The notes: generated by a model from the letters alone, not told the origin. A DNA stretch of 64,000 nt from a virus (IMGVR_UViG_3300036861_000275:1-64000), one strand, 5' to 3'; numbered from the stretch's first letter, positions 31,447 through 39,555 are shown. Translations and numbers: made by a program.

Positions 31447-32504
31447 ACCAGGTAGCTCCACATGATCGTACTGCCGGCCGGAATATCGACGGCCACACGA
31501 CGGCCTATCAGATACACTTCGTCCGGCGGCTCGAACCCGCCTAGGACGGATGGTCGGCGATAGTCGAAATCATCGCACTTGATAGTATCGCCAGCGTGCA
31601 GCGTGCTACTTGCGAAGGCGCAGCGCCTAGCGGCGGCTTGGCTATAACGTTCGGCCGGGAGGATACGTTTCCTCTCCGGCTTACCTATCGACGTCCAGAC
31701 ATTGTGCATGGCAAGCACAAAATCCCGAGCCTCGTTTGGCGCTACGGCCGTCGACTGCTCAGGTCCAGCGCTGTGACGATCTAGCGTCAAGTTTTTTTCG
31801 ATCATAGAGGCGCCGAGGGCCACTGCGGCGGCATCCACATGCCAGCTCCGAATGTGCGATGAGTAACCGATAGCAGCCTCCGGAAAAGCAGCCATCAAGA
31901 CAGGTATCTGAGACAGGTTGACTCGACGCATCGCGGCTGGGTACCCACCCGCTACTTGGTGTATCATCACTTCGCTGGCGGCATCAATAACGGCGTTGAC
32001 CGAGCGCTCTAATTCTCCCAGCGTTGCGTGCCCGGTATCGAGCAGGATAGGCTTCATAGTCCTAACAGCGATACACCGAATCAATTCCGTGTTTGTGATG
32101 TCGCCAGAGCAGATCTTGATCGCTTTAACCTTGGCTGCGATGGCTGTATCTAGGGAAGTCTCGGCATTGTCGACCGTCGCGATCAGGTCGAGCCCTAACT
32201 CCTCGCAGCGCGCCCCGACGATCTTCCATTCATCACGGGTCAATGTCCGCCGCTGGAGAGCCGCCCGTTGAGATTCCTCGCGTTCGACACCATCGGCATC
32301 GGTAAAGTGGACTACGGGAGCGCCTCCGATCAATGTATCCACATCCAATATCTGGACCTTGAGAGCGTCGGCGCCGGCATTGGCCGCACACTCTGCCAGT
32401 CTCATGGCAGACATCAGACCTGACATGGTCCCGCCGATTTCAAACGTGATATACGGCGCGAGATCCGATCCTAGCGTCTTGTAGCCTATTCTGATGGTAG
32501 CCAT
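31443..32504 (-). CDS. NeuB-like synthase with SAF domain and altered active site
   Basis: 353 residues from MATIRIGYK (GGGAGACAC upstream). The barrel has KVQ, KICSGDI, ILLDTGHA, GYSSHIRSWHVDAA and EKNLTLDRHSAGPEQ, followed by a C-terminal antifreeze-like domain (HAGDTIKCDD...GRRVAVDIPAG). Two hallmark positions differ: ExGxNHxG is EIGGTMSG, and the metal-ligand His of EKHFTLD is Asn. It may have changed specificity or be inactive. Confidence 0.8.
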   Translation of the reverse strand: MATIRIGYKTLGSDLAPYITFEIGGTMSGLMSAMRLAECAANAGADALKVQILDVDTLIGGAPVVHFTDADGVEREESQRAALQRRTLTRDEWKIVGARCEELGLDLIATVDNAETSLDTAIAAKVKAIKICSGDITNTELIRCIAVRTMKPILLDTGHATLGELERSVNAVIDAASEVMIHQVAGGYPAAMRRVNLSQIPVLMAAFPEAAIGYSSHIRSWHVDAAAVALGASMIEKNLTLDRHSAGPEQSTAVAPNEARDFVLAMHNVWTSIGKPERKRILPAERYSQAAARRCAFASSTLHAGDTIKCDDFDYRRPSVLGGFEPPDEVYLIGRRVAVDIPAGSTIMWSYLV

Positions 32505-33019
32505 GTGTCTCCCGCAATAGAAAAGTAGAGACTGTCCCACAGCTTTCCGTTCCAGAACTTGCGGCGTGGTAGCGTCGTGGTGTAGGCGGATAATCTTTCG
32601 GCTATAGTCTTCCAGAAGACTACAGCGTCAGTATTACAGGTGTACACCTCTCCGTACACAGTCTCCAGACGCATCCGCATGAACGCTTCCACCAGTATCG
32701 CTTCCACGGTTCTGCTACCGTACCTAGTCCCGCTATGCCTATACCTAGGGGCTACGATGAGGCTGATTTCAGCAGAGCCGTTCTCTGGCGAGATGTCGGT
32801 CAAGCCCGCCATCCCCAGGAAGTCATGTTGTCGGACAGCCCAATACCTGTGGCGACTCAATGGGTTACAGACCACGTTACGGTAAAACTCGCGTTGCGAC
32901 TCTGGCGTAGAGAGCGTGGCGGTGCGTAGCGCCCCTCGAACACCATTGCGCCACGCCGCTACTTCAACACACTCCTCTTCCGAGAGCGCATCTAGCCGAA
33001 TGTTAACAGGCGGAATCAA
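32486..33019 (-). CDS. GNAT acetyltransferase (PseH-like role)
   Basis: 177 residues. YWAVRQHDFLGMAGLTDISPENGSAEISLIVAPRYRHSGTRYGSRTVEAIL covers the acetyl-CoA site (R..G.G..), with GEVYTCNTDAVVFWKTI as the C-terminal strand. The placement between two NeuB-like genes and next to a PseB gene matches PseH, which acetylates the 4-amino sugar in pseudaminic acid synthesis. Its 3' end overlaps the next gene. Confidence 0.75.
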   Translation of the reverse strand: MIPPVNIRLDALSEEECVEVAAWRNGVRGALRTATLSTPESQREFYRNVVCNPLSRHRYWAVRQHDFLGMAGLTDISPENGSAEISLIVAPRYRHSGTRYGSRTVEAILVEAFMRMRLETVYGEVYTCNTDAVVFWKTIAERLSAYTTTLPRRKFWNGKLWDSLYFSIAGDTWLPSE

Positions 33020-33819
33020 GGCCGAACCTGATATGGAACCATAGGCTGTTCACACTCCTGTAGGCGTTTCACTCCGTGTCCTACCATCGCCTCGGCGTGA
33101 CGGATGAATTGAACGTACTCTGCCAGAGACTGTGGGTCGTGCGCAACAGCATAATCCGCGTTCGTGGATGGCGTATCCTCCAGTCGGGCATGGACTTCGA
33201 TGATCTCTGCTCCGGCAGCCACAGCCAGACCACCGGTCGTACGTAGTCTAGTATGGTCACTGAAGCCTACTGGCACCGGCGCCAGCATTCGGCGTAGCTG
33301 ATAGATGGCGTCGAGGTGCACGTCTCGGGGAGGCGTCGGATAGGCAGAAACGCAATGCAAGACTCCTCCCAGGTTGCCCACCTGGGCAACCGCCGATGCC
33401 ACATCGTGGATGTCCAGCATACCGGTGGACAGCAGTATCGGCGTGCCAGGAAACCGGTCGTGCGCCCGAATGAAGACCGTATCCCTCGCCTCGAAGCTGG
33501 CTATCTTGAACTGCTTGACTAGCGGCGCCACCGCTTCTATATCTTTCGGGAGGTAGACGGTGCACATAAAATCGAGGCGGGTTTCGTGCGCCATGAAGGC
33601 TATTTCGTTGAGCCAGGTCCCCGGGAATTCTATCAGCTTGTAGGCGTCCAGGTACTCAGGGGCCCGCCGTCGCTCACAGATAGCCTTGGCGTCGGACGTC
33701 CATTGAAACTTCACGGCGTCGGCTCCGGCAGCCTTGGCGTTGGCAACGTGGGCCCGCACCATGTTTCGGTCACGCATGTGCGTGCTGCCGACTTCCGCTA
33801 TGATGTATGTCTGGCTCAT
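33016..33819 (-). CDS. NeuB-like synthase, short divergent copy
   Basis: 267 residues; no SAF domain. AEVGSTHMRD replaces ExGxNHxG. VKFQW, KIASFEARD, ILLSTGML, CVSAYPTPPRDVHL and GFSDHTR keep the TIM-barrel core, and IEVHARLED keeps one His ligand. The start overlaps the PseB stop (ATGA). A synthase of the pseudaminic branch (PseI role) is possible, but the substrate loop is much altered. Confidence 0.75.
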   Translation of the reverse strand: MSQTYIIAEVGSTHMRDRNMVRAHVANAKAAGADAVKFQWTSDAKAICERRRAPEYLDAYKLIEFPGTWLNEIAFMAHETRLDFMCTVYLPKDIEAVAPLVKQFKIASFEARDTVFIRAHDRFPGTPILLSTGMLDIHDVASAVAQVGNLGGVLHCVSAYPTPPRDVHLDAIYQLRRMLAPVPVGFSDHTRLRTTGGLAVAAGAEIIEVHARLEDTPSTNADYAVAHDPQSLAEYVQFIRHAEAMVGHGVKRLQECEQPMVPYQVRP

Positions 33820-34757
33820 CCCAACATTCCTTTCAGGACATTCGGGTCTAGCTTCCTCGCGGTGCGGCTTGATACTTCTCCTCTCACGGCGCCCACTGTC
33901 GCATCGGTGGATTTAATGACGTAGTGTTCAAAATCAACCCCGTACACAGAGTTTATGAGCGTCGCGCGTCTAGCCTCGTCCGCCGAGATGACTACTTCAT
34001 GGAGTTTTTCTCCGGCCCGCAAAGGAATTCGGCGCTGTTTGGCTCCAGGCGCCACTACTTCAGCTAGTGTCGCCAGACTTGCAGACTCCATCGCCGGGAT
34101 GTATACCTCCCCTCCTTCCATCAGGCTTATGGCCGCGATCGCGAAGCCCACCACTCGGTCCATCGTGATCCAGAACCGTGTCGCCTCGGGGACGGTGATG
34201 GTGATAGGCAGCCCGGCCGCGGCCTGCCGGCGCCACGTCAGGATAACCGACCCAGCACTACCTAAGACGTTCCCCCAGCGCGTACAGGAGATGCGTGTAT
34301 GAGGGCGCCCCCATTTATTGGCATGGACGGCGTAGAATTCGGCGGCTAGCTTGCTGGCCCCATAAGCAGTGGCCGGGGCAGCTGCCTTGTCGCTGGAGAG
34401 AACCAGCACCTTCGGCACATTGCGTTTTAGGGCCGCCCGGATCACCTGGATAGTCCCGTCTATATTAATCGAATACATCTCGCGCGGGTCATTCCCGTCT
34501 ACGCGCTTCATGGCGGCCGCATGGATGATGGTGTCGATTCTGTGCATGGCGTCGTAGAGCGACTCCGGCGAACGTATGTCGCCGAGAATCCATTCCACCG
34601 TGGCAGGATAGTCCAAGGATTCCCGTAGCTTGGCCTGGACGGATTCATTTCTGGAGTAGGCCACTATCTTCTCGGGCGGCACCTTGGACGCCAGCAGATT
34701 CCTGATGAGCGCGCTCCCGAAAGAGCCCGACGCTCCCGTAATCAGGACTCTCGTCAT
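33816..34757 (-). CDS. pseB: UDP-GlcNAc 4,6-dehydratase, PseB/FlaA1-like
   Basis: 313 residues. VLITGASGSFGSALIRNLL near residues 4-22 binds NAD(P). IHAAAMKRVDGNDPREMYSINIDGT, SSDKAAAPATAYGASKLAAE and TRWGNVLGSAGSV match PseB/FlaA1 nearly block for block; TRFWITMDRVVGF and GEKLHEVVIS are further family marks. PseB starts pseudaminic acid synthesis from UDP-GlcNAc. The family also includes CapD-type capsule enzymes, so the branch is not certain. Confidence 0.85.
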   Translation of the reverse strand: MTRVLITGASGSFGSALIRNLLASKVPPEKIVAYSRNESVQAKLRESLDYPATVEWILGDIRSPESLYDAMHRIDTIIHAAAMKRVDGNDPREMYSINIDGTIQVIRAALKRNVPKVLVLSSDKAAAPATAYGASKLAAEFYAVHANKWGRPHTRISCTRWGNVLGSAGSVILTWRRQAAAGLPITITVPEATRFWITMDRVVGFAIAAISLMEGGEVYIPAMESASLATLAEVVAPGAKQRRIPLRAGEKLHEVVISADEARRATLINSVYGVDFEHYVIKSTDATVGAVRGEVSSRTARKLDPNVLKGMLG

Positions 34758-35413
34758 ATCTTGCCCCTGTCGACCAGGGTATTCGCGAACAGAAGGTCGA
34801 CGGCATCGTTCACGTCGACTGACTCTACCGGGTTAACTAAATATGGCACAATACTGAGAGAATCGTACCAGGACTTCGGCTTACGGCACAGCCAATCTGC
34901 TCTAGCCCAGATGACAGTTCCGTCATGCTTAAGAGCGTCACCTGGCCATCCTGCCGCATGAGATAATACCAGTTTACCTTGGCTGTCCAGAAAACACATA
35001 TACCGATAGTCTTGCCTGAATGGCACCATCGACATGACGGCATCCACTGTGCCGTCGTATAGCAATCGAGATTCTACCAGGTGTCGTAGGGTGCGTAATG
35101 GCGACGTCGGCAGGAGTAACGCAAATAGATCCCACTGACCGTGTTTAGGCTGAAGGAACTCTTGAACACATTCCAACGTTCTAGTTGGTTTAGGGTCCTG
35201 TTGTGGGTGTAGGAAGATGTCTTCATATTCCTTAAAACTTTGATCCCAGCCGTCGTATGAGATCGCTATCTCGTCCACGAGCCCCAACCATTTGGCTTGT
35301 CGTGCAATCTTGACCGCTCGACCCACAAGCGTTTCCCCGCCGACTAGGCGGAAGTTTTTGCGGGTTAGCCGTTCCGAATGGATCTTCACCGGGATCACTG
35401 CTAGCGTTCTCAT
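34754..35413 (-). CDS. CMP-sugar cytidylyltransferase, PseF-like
   Basis: 219 residues. AVIPVKIHSERLTRKNFRLVGGETLVGRAV near residues 5-34 is the NTP-binding entry of acylneuraminate cytidylyltransferases in its PseF-like form. LLPTSPLRTLRHLVES and a DVNDAVDL end agree. A second activating enzyme besides the one at 25594-26313 argues for two different nonulosonic acids. First gene of the cassette in transcription order. Confidence 0.8.
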   Translation of the reverse strand: MRTLAVIPVKIHSERLTRKNFRLVGGETLVGRAVKIARQAKWLGLVDEIAISYDGWDQSFKEYEDIFLHPQQDPKPTRTLECVQEFLQPKHGQWDLFALLLPTSPLRTLRHLVESRLLYDGTVDAVMSMVPFRQDYRYMCFLDSQGKLVLSHAAGWPGDALKHDGTVIWARADWLCRKPKSWYDSLSIVPYLVNPVESVDVNDAVDLLFANTLVDRGKI

Positions 35414-35766
35414 TTTGGCCCTCCGGTAAATTTAGCCACCAGATCATCGACCAGTGCTCGAAACCTGGCCCGCGCCCGGTCAGCCTCAGCCTGCTCCTCG
35501 GCTGTCATTGGTGCCGGTGGCAGCGCCGGATTCTCGATACGCCGACGTTCCCGTATAGCTCTCGCTCGCTCTATGATATCCGGCGCCTGAGGGAAGAATG
35601 TAATCTCCTGCCGGCACCGTTTCAGCGCTGCTAGGACGTCTTCCAAGTCGTATGGCTCAAGATCTTCCCAGTATGCTTCTATGACGTGCCGCTCAAGATC
35701 CCGTTGCTTCACGGACGCCAGTGCCGTCAGCGCCACCACGAACGGCCGCTTATCCTCAGTCTTCAC
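35410..35766 (-). CDS. Helicase-loader-like replication protein candidate
   Basis: 118 residues from a GTG with AAGGAG upstream. VVALTALASVKQRDLERHVIEAYWEDLEPYDLEDVLAALKRCRQEITFFPQAPDII follows the N-terminal pattern of phage helicase-loading and P-like proteins (Y...L......V..A......FFP.p..I). The C terminus is a helical tail. Directly downstream of the initiator gene, in keeping with a replication operon. Confidence 0.6.
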   Translation of the reverse strand: MKTEDKRPFVVALTALASVKQRDLERHVIEAYWEDLEPYDLEDVLAALKRCRQEITFFPQAPDIIERARAIRERRRIENPALPPAPMTAEEQAEADRARARFRALVDDLVAKFTGGPK

Positions 35767-36136
35767 CGAGGAACTCCTTGGCGGCCTGAATGTTCTTCCG
35801 AGTGCGCTCGGTTAAGATCGTGGTCGGCTTGGTCCGTACCAGACCCAAGTAGCTCTCACACTTCGTCCGATTGAAGAGCGTAGCCGGGCGAAGGTATTCG
35901 CTCATCTTGGGATCATCCTTCCAGGCCGCGACACGGTTGTCGATCACGGCCATCAATTGCTGCACCGTGATACCTTCAGACAGACGGGCCCTTACAAACT
36001 CCACACTCTTGCCCTCCGCTCTGAAGTATCGCTCGGCTTTCTGATTCAGGTATGTGATGACCTGTATCGCCGGGTCAGTGCATGTGGTGGCGAGGGCGGC
36101 TTCGTGTTTGTGCGCCAGCGCTCTTATATCACTCAA
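35756..36136 (-). CDS. Replication initiator with phage conserved C-terminal domain
   Basis: 126 residues from a TTG at 36136. VITYLNQKAERYFRAEGKSVEFVRARLSEGITVQQLMAVIDNRVAAWKDDPKMSEYLRPATLF...YLG (residues 26-97) is the conserved phage C-terminal domain (PF09524 as I know it) found in replisome organisers and DnaD-type initiators. The usual N-terminal DNA-binding domain is missing, so this is a stand-alone C-terminal domain. Likely early, driven by the promoter at 36167-36196. Confidence 0.8.
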   Translation of the reverse strand: MSDIRALAHKHEAALATTCTDPAIQVITYLNQKAERYFRAEGKSVEFVRARLSEGITVQQLMAVIDNRVAAWKDDPKMSEYLRPATLFNRTKCESYLGLVRTKPTTILTERTRKNIQAAKEFLGED

Positions 36137-36166
36137 CGTGCCTTATCCCTCCGCTGGAACACGGTT

Positions 36167-36196
36167 ACCTTACGCGACCGTGAGAAACTCTGTCAA
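36167..36196 (-). promoter_or_regulatory. Leftward sigma70-like promoter of the replication genes
   Basis: On the minus strand TTGACA (36196-36191), an 18-base spacer, then TAAGGT (36172-36167). GGGATTGACA resembles the GGGTATTGA core of three other promoters here. It lies 30 bases upstream of the initiator start. Confidence 0.55.
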
Positions 36197-36205
36197 TCCC
36201 ATTTA

Positions 36206-36238
36206 TATAGTGGTCGTGTACAGACCAGAACCACTATA
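36206..36238. promoter_or_regulatory. Inverted repeat, possible operator or terminator
   Basis: TATAGTGGT (36206-36214) and ACCACTATA (36230-36238) are a perfect 9-bp inverted repeat with 15 bases between; TGGTC/GACCA inside gives an alternative stem. It ends the nuclease gene (its TAG lies in the right arm) and sits ten bases upstream of the -35 box of the replication promoter. Confidence 0.5.
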
Positions 36239-36590
36239 CGTTGGGGACCCCAATAGAATCCAAGAACATGGACGCTTTCTGATGGCCTGTTTGACATTCT
36301 GCCGAACGCTGTGCCTGTCTGACATCAGACCATTTCACTAGATGTTCTTGGCCTGGGCGCCATACATATACAGATTCACTGAGGCCCGACAACCAGTCGA
36401 GCACAAATACCTGCTCATCCGAGAATCCGCTTCTGTCTTTGACCTCTATAACCACTACACGACCATCTTTCTCAGCTATAAAATCCGGCCAGCCACGCCT
36501 AAATACTTGCCAGCCGGCCTTCTGAAGGCGTAGCAGACAGTCTTGTTCAGCGCGATTGCGTACCAGTATCAAAGGCTCCGGCTGTCCCAT
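36234..36590 (-). CDS. PD-(D/E)xK nuclease, VRR-NUC/resolvase-like
   Basis: 118 residues. AEQDCLLRLQKAGWQVFRRGWPDFIAEKDGRVVVIEVK near residues 14-51 has the Glu helix, the PD strand and ExK of this fold, in the form of phage resolvase or VRR-NUC enzymes. The C-terminal helix FVLDWLSGL is typical. Probably processes branched or single-stranded replication intermediates. Confidence 0.8.
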   Translation of the reverse strand: MGQPEPLILVRNRAEQDCLLRLQKAGWQVFRRGWPDFIAEKDGRVVVIEVKDRSGFSDEQVFVLDWLSGLSESVYVWRPGQEHLVKWSDVRQAQRSAECQTGHQKASMFLDSIGVPNV

Positions 36591-37085
36591 TTATAGCTCG
36601 TTCCAGTGGTCCGTCAGGAACGTTTTGATGCCCTCTCCGGCGCTGTAGTCTGGGTATAGTGGCAGGAACTTCATCGCCGCCGCGGGGTAGCTATCAGCTT
36701 CCCTTAGGACCTTCGATCTCTTTGCCAGCCACAGGAGCGCTAGGGACGGCGCCCGGCTGAGACCATGGTTGCAATGAATCTCGACGCCTGGCTTGCTCGG
36801 GAGCATCCATTGGTCCAAAAAGTCCAGCGCTGTCTGGAACGACTTCAATTGAAACAGCGGCAGAGGCGGGTCGATGAGATTTAGGACCAGGTGCTCGCCG
36901 AGATCTCCGCGCAGGCACGACAAATACTCTGGATGGTCCTTTGGGAGTCGGCGACTCCCCACCGCCTGGACGTGACATGGATCTTTCGCCGCGTGAATCA
37001 TCGCCGGCTGCTTGCTCGACTTGGTCATCCATGAGCGGCAGTCTGTCACGTCCCCTAGCCAAAGCCGAGGATGTACCTCGATCAT
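36591..37085 (-). CDS. Dual-specificity phosphatase-like protein
   Basis: 164 residues behind AGAGAAG. HCNHGLSRAPSLALLWLA near residues 103-120 is the Cx5R signature (HCxxGxxRS/APS) with nucleophile Cys104 and Arg110. WLGDVTDCRSW at the start is the substrate-recognition entry (WLGD) of DSPs. Such enzymes remove phosphate from Tyr/Ser/Thr or from nucleotides and RNA caps. In phages the substrate is unknown. DHWNEL is the C terminus. Confidence 0.8.
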   Translation of the reverse strand: MIEVHPRLWLGDVTDCRSWMTKSSKQPAMIHAAKDPCHVQAVGSRRLPKDHPEYLSCLRGDLGEHLVLNLIDPPLPLFQLKSFQTALDFLDQWMLPSKPGVEIHCNHGLSRAPSLALLWLAKRSKVLREADSYPAAAMKFLPLYPDYSAGEGIKTFLTDHWNEL

Positions 37086-37278
37086 GTATCTTCTCTCTGG
37101 CCGGCGGATGGCTGGCCTCGTCTCCGGATTGAATAACCAGCCCGCAACGGCACTGGTGCGGTTCTCCGTGGTGGTAGCGCCCCAGGACGCACCAATGTGC
37201 GATGCCGGTCGTGCCGTGTACCCTGTCTAATCCCCGACACGATGGCATCCCAGGGTTAACATCAAACAGCCAAGCCAA
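36694..37278 (-). CDS. Zinc-ribbon protein overlapping the phosphatase gene
   Basis: The TTG at 37278 follows GAGGAGGTTAAG, a strong site. The first 65 residues (MAWLFDVNPG...HWCVLGRYHHGEPHQCRCGLVIQSG) hold a His/Cys zinc pattern and look genuine. After about residue 66 the frame runs 390 bases through the phosphatase gene, where it is Arg/Pro/Ser-rich. The true end may have been lost by a frameshift, or the proteins overlap. Confidence 0.5.
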   Translation of the reverse strand: MAWLFDVNPGMPSCRGLDRVHGTTGIAHWCVLGRYHHGEPHQCRCGLVIQSGDEASHPPAREKIHDRGTSSALARGRDRLPLMDDQVEQAAGDDSRGERSMSRPGGGESPTPKGPSRVFVVPARRSRRAPGPKSHRPASAAVSIEVVPDSAGLFGPMDAPEQARRRDSLQPWSQPGAVPSAPVAGKEIEGPKGS

Positions 37279-37301
37279 CTTAACCTCCTCTACTAATTTC
37301 C

Positions 37302-38114
37302 CTATTCAGGGTACCCTGCCGCTCCCAAGAGCCCATTCTTGCCTTCTGGAAGCGGAAACTGCTCTGACGTCGCCGCATAGATGCGGGTCAGCACTTCTCC
37401 GACAGAGAATGCCTTCAGGGCGCGCTCGGTTTTCCAGTAGATTTCGGCGTTGATGGTGCCGTTGCTGGCCCCCACCATGTCCTTGAGGAAACCCCTGAAG
37501 TACATCATGGTGGCCTCTTCTGGCTTGGGGAGGCCACCAGAGAGAATCGCTGCGGCCCGCTCCAGGGTGGCGGAGTGGAGATGATAGTAGGCACGCCCGA
37601 ACACCGATCTCACCGGAGCTATGTCCACACCCTTGCCGCCTCTGGACAATAGCTTGGTGGCGTATCGGATGGCCAGTTCGTGTTGTTTGAAGAACGTCCT
37701 GGCTGTGTTCAAGCTGCTCGGCCTCAAGCTGGGGGCACCAGCTCGATACATCTGATTGGCCGTCGCCGACTCGGCGGCTGAAACCGAGACGTCGTCCACG
37801 ATTCTCATGGTATCCGCCAGCGTGCGTCCGCGCTGTTGGTCGATGGCGGCGACCGCCTCATCCGATAGCCCATAGGCCACCATCATCCACACGCCGCGGT
37901 TGGCCCGGATGATCGCCAGAAGCCTGTGCTGGCCGTCGCGTAGCCGGCCCTTATCGTCGAACGCAATCCCTTGATGATGCAGATAGAACCTGCCGGCGAG
38001 GATGTCCGATGTCAACCTCGCGATGTCGTACTCGTTGATCTTCTTGTTCTTGTAGTTAAGAGCAAAGTACACTTCTGCCAATGCCGGGTCGATGTATTGC
38101 TGCTCGATTCTCAT
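37302..38114 (-). CDS. ParB/Srx-domain-like protein
   Basis: 270 residues behind AAAGGAG. ARLTSDILAGRFYLHHQGIAFDDKGRLRDGQHRLLAI near residues 32-68 matches the ParB/Srx-type DGQHR loop of phage ParB-like proteins (LxDGxHRL). The rest is helical. Related phage proteins are nucleases or DNA-transaction factors; activity not shown. Confidence 0.75.
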   Translation of the reverse strand: MRIEQQYIDPALAEVYFALNYKNKKINEYDIARLTSDILAGRFYLHHQGIAFDDKGRLRDGQHRLLAIIRANRGVWMMVAYGLSDEAVAAIDQQRGRTLADTMRIVDDVSVSAAESATANQMYRAGAPSLRPSSLNTARTFFKQHELAIRYATKLLSRGGKGVDIAPVRSVFGRAYYHLHSATLERAAAILSGGLPKPEEATMMYFRGFLKDMVGASNGTINAEIYWKTERALKAFSVGEVLTRIYAATSEQFPLPEGKNGLLGAAGYPE

Positions 38115-38125
38115 TACGGTCTCCT

Positions 38126-39370
38126 TTATGCCCTGAGTGTGGGCTCGAAAGTGATCCCGGACGCCTCGAATTCCGCCCGGTCTATAAAAAAATGGGGCTT
38201 GCTATCGAACTCCGCAGTAACCATCGGATAACACGTCCTTTTCACAACGCAGTAGCTGCACGGATACCCTAATTCCGCCCGGTCCAGCTTGCCAGTGCTA
38301 TTGCATTCTTCGCACGCTTTTGGTCCCCGCGCAAGAGGGATCATAGAACCTTTCCTAGTTCTCTGGATACCGCTACCGCCGCAGGTAGGACAGTCGAAAA
38401 CTGGTCCGTACTGTCGAAAAACATCCTTAGAACCTGGGCCAGCGTCGCGAGAGAACAACAGCGTCCGCCGGACGTGGTCGTGAATTAGCGTCAGCATCCC
38501 ATCATCGTAGGGATTGTCCACGTGGGCAAGATCCCATTCCTGGTCTCCGGGCAGCTCCGGTTCCCGATCGTCCTTGAGCATGTACTCCTCGGTCTTGCCG
38601 GTCAGCTTTGTGATGGTCAAGACCTTCCGCTGATGCCGGCGCGAGAAGTCCAACTCGACCAGGTGGCTGGTCTCTTTGCGCTCAGCGATCATAACGACGT
38701 CTAGACCTGTGGCCTCGCTGAGCCCGATCATCTGAGCCAGCCTACCCCAGCCTAGACGCCCCAACAGTACGTCCCTGAAGCCGAAGTTAGACATGCTCTT
38801 ATTCTCGATCACGACCAGGCGGCCGTCGATCAAGCCGAGCCAGTCAACGAATGTCGGCACCCAAACACGACTGCCGACAGAATCGACCACGAAGCCTAAC
38901 ATCTTGCCGCACCAGCCGTGAGCCGGGCGGTCGTCGCGCGATATGCCTGCATCGCAGGATGGACAGGCAATCAGTTTCATTTTTAGACGGCCATCCACGA
39001 GACGTACGTAGGGCGGCGAGAAAGTGTCGCGCCGAATGCCCCATATACGGCGGCGGGAGACCATGTCTATCATGATCCTTAACTCCTCGTCCTTGAGTGG
39101 CACCGGGAAGTAGAACGGCTCTTGCCGCAATCCGGTCAGGTTGGGGATGCACTGCCGGAAAACGTCATTCAGCCACTCTTCTTCGATGCGGCCATGAGCA
39201 AAGCGGATGAGATCTCGTGGCTGCAACGCTTCCGGGTTAGACTGCTCCGGGAAGCGCCGGAACTGAAGCGAAGCCGTGCAAGTGCCCAGCTGTGAACCGG
39301 TCGGATTGCCGCGTTCTTTGCGTTCAGCGGCTAGCCTGCCGTAGTGTGCACGTACGGATTCGATAATCAT
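38126..39370 (-). CDS. Cas4/RecB-like PD-(D/E)xK exonuclease with Fe-S cluster
   Basis: 414 residues. SQLGTC near 26-31 and YPCSYCVVKRTCYP near 375 give the four cysteines of a 4Fe-4S cluster as in Cas4 and AddB. FVDWLGLIDGRLVVIENKSM near 175 holds the catalytic Asp and ExK. Two extra zinc pairs (CPSCDAG, CPTCGGSG...CEEC) decorate the insert. A 5'-3' or end-processing exonuclease for recombination is likely. The ATG overlaps the upstream stop. Confidence 0.8.
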   Translation of the reverse strand: MIIESVRAHYGRLAAERKERGNPTGSQLGTCTASLQFRRFPEQSNPEALQPRDLIRFAHGRIEEEWLNDVFRQCIPNLTGLRQEPFYFPVPLKDEELRIMIDMVSRRRIWGIRRDTFSPPYVRLVDGRLKMKLIACPSCDAGISRDDRPAHGWCGKMLGFVVDSVGSRVWVPTFVDWLGLIDGRLVVIENKSMSNFGFRDVLLGRLGWGRLAQMIGLSEATGLDVVMIAERKETSHLVELDFSRRHQRKVLTITKLTGKTEEYMLKDDREPELPGDQEWDLAHVDNPYDDGMLTLIHDHVRRTLLFSRDAGPGSKDVFRQYGPVFDCPTCGGSGIQRTRKGSMIPLARGPKACEECNSTGKLDRAELGYPCSYCVVKRTCYPMVTAEFDSKPHFFIDRAEFEASGITFEPTLRA

Positions 39371-39555
39371 CCGACAATCATCCGAGGTTTCCGGATTCTC
39401 CTGACTTCTTGGATGGCCGAAATCTGCTCCAGGGCGTGCTCGGCCATGGCCAAAATTAGGCGCAACTGAAGCTGGTCAAACACTAGCGCCTCCCTGGATT
39501 GCAGTGTGTCTCGGATCTGGGTCACCGCTCGTATCGCTTCGTCCTTGGCGCTCAT
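39367..39555 (-). CDS. Unrecognised 62-residue helical protein
   Basis: From MSAKDEAIRAVTQIRDTLQ (GGAAAGGAGGGG upstream). All-helical, probably a coiled-coil partner of the neighbouring nuclease or recombination protein. The frame is in phase with the end of the next upstream gene, separated by that gene's TAG. Confidence 0.6.
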   Translation of the reverse strand: MSAKDEAIRAVTQIRDTLQSREALVFDQLQLRLILAMAEHALEQISAIQEVRRIRKPRMIVG

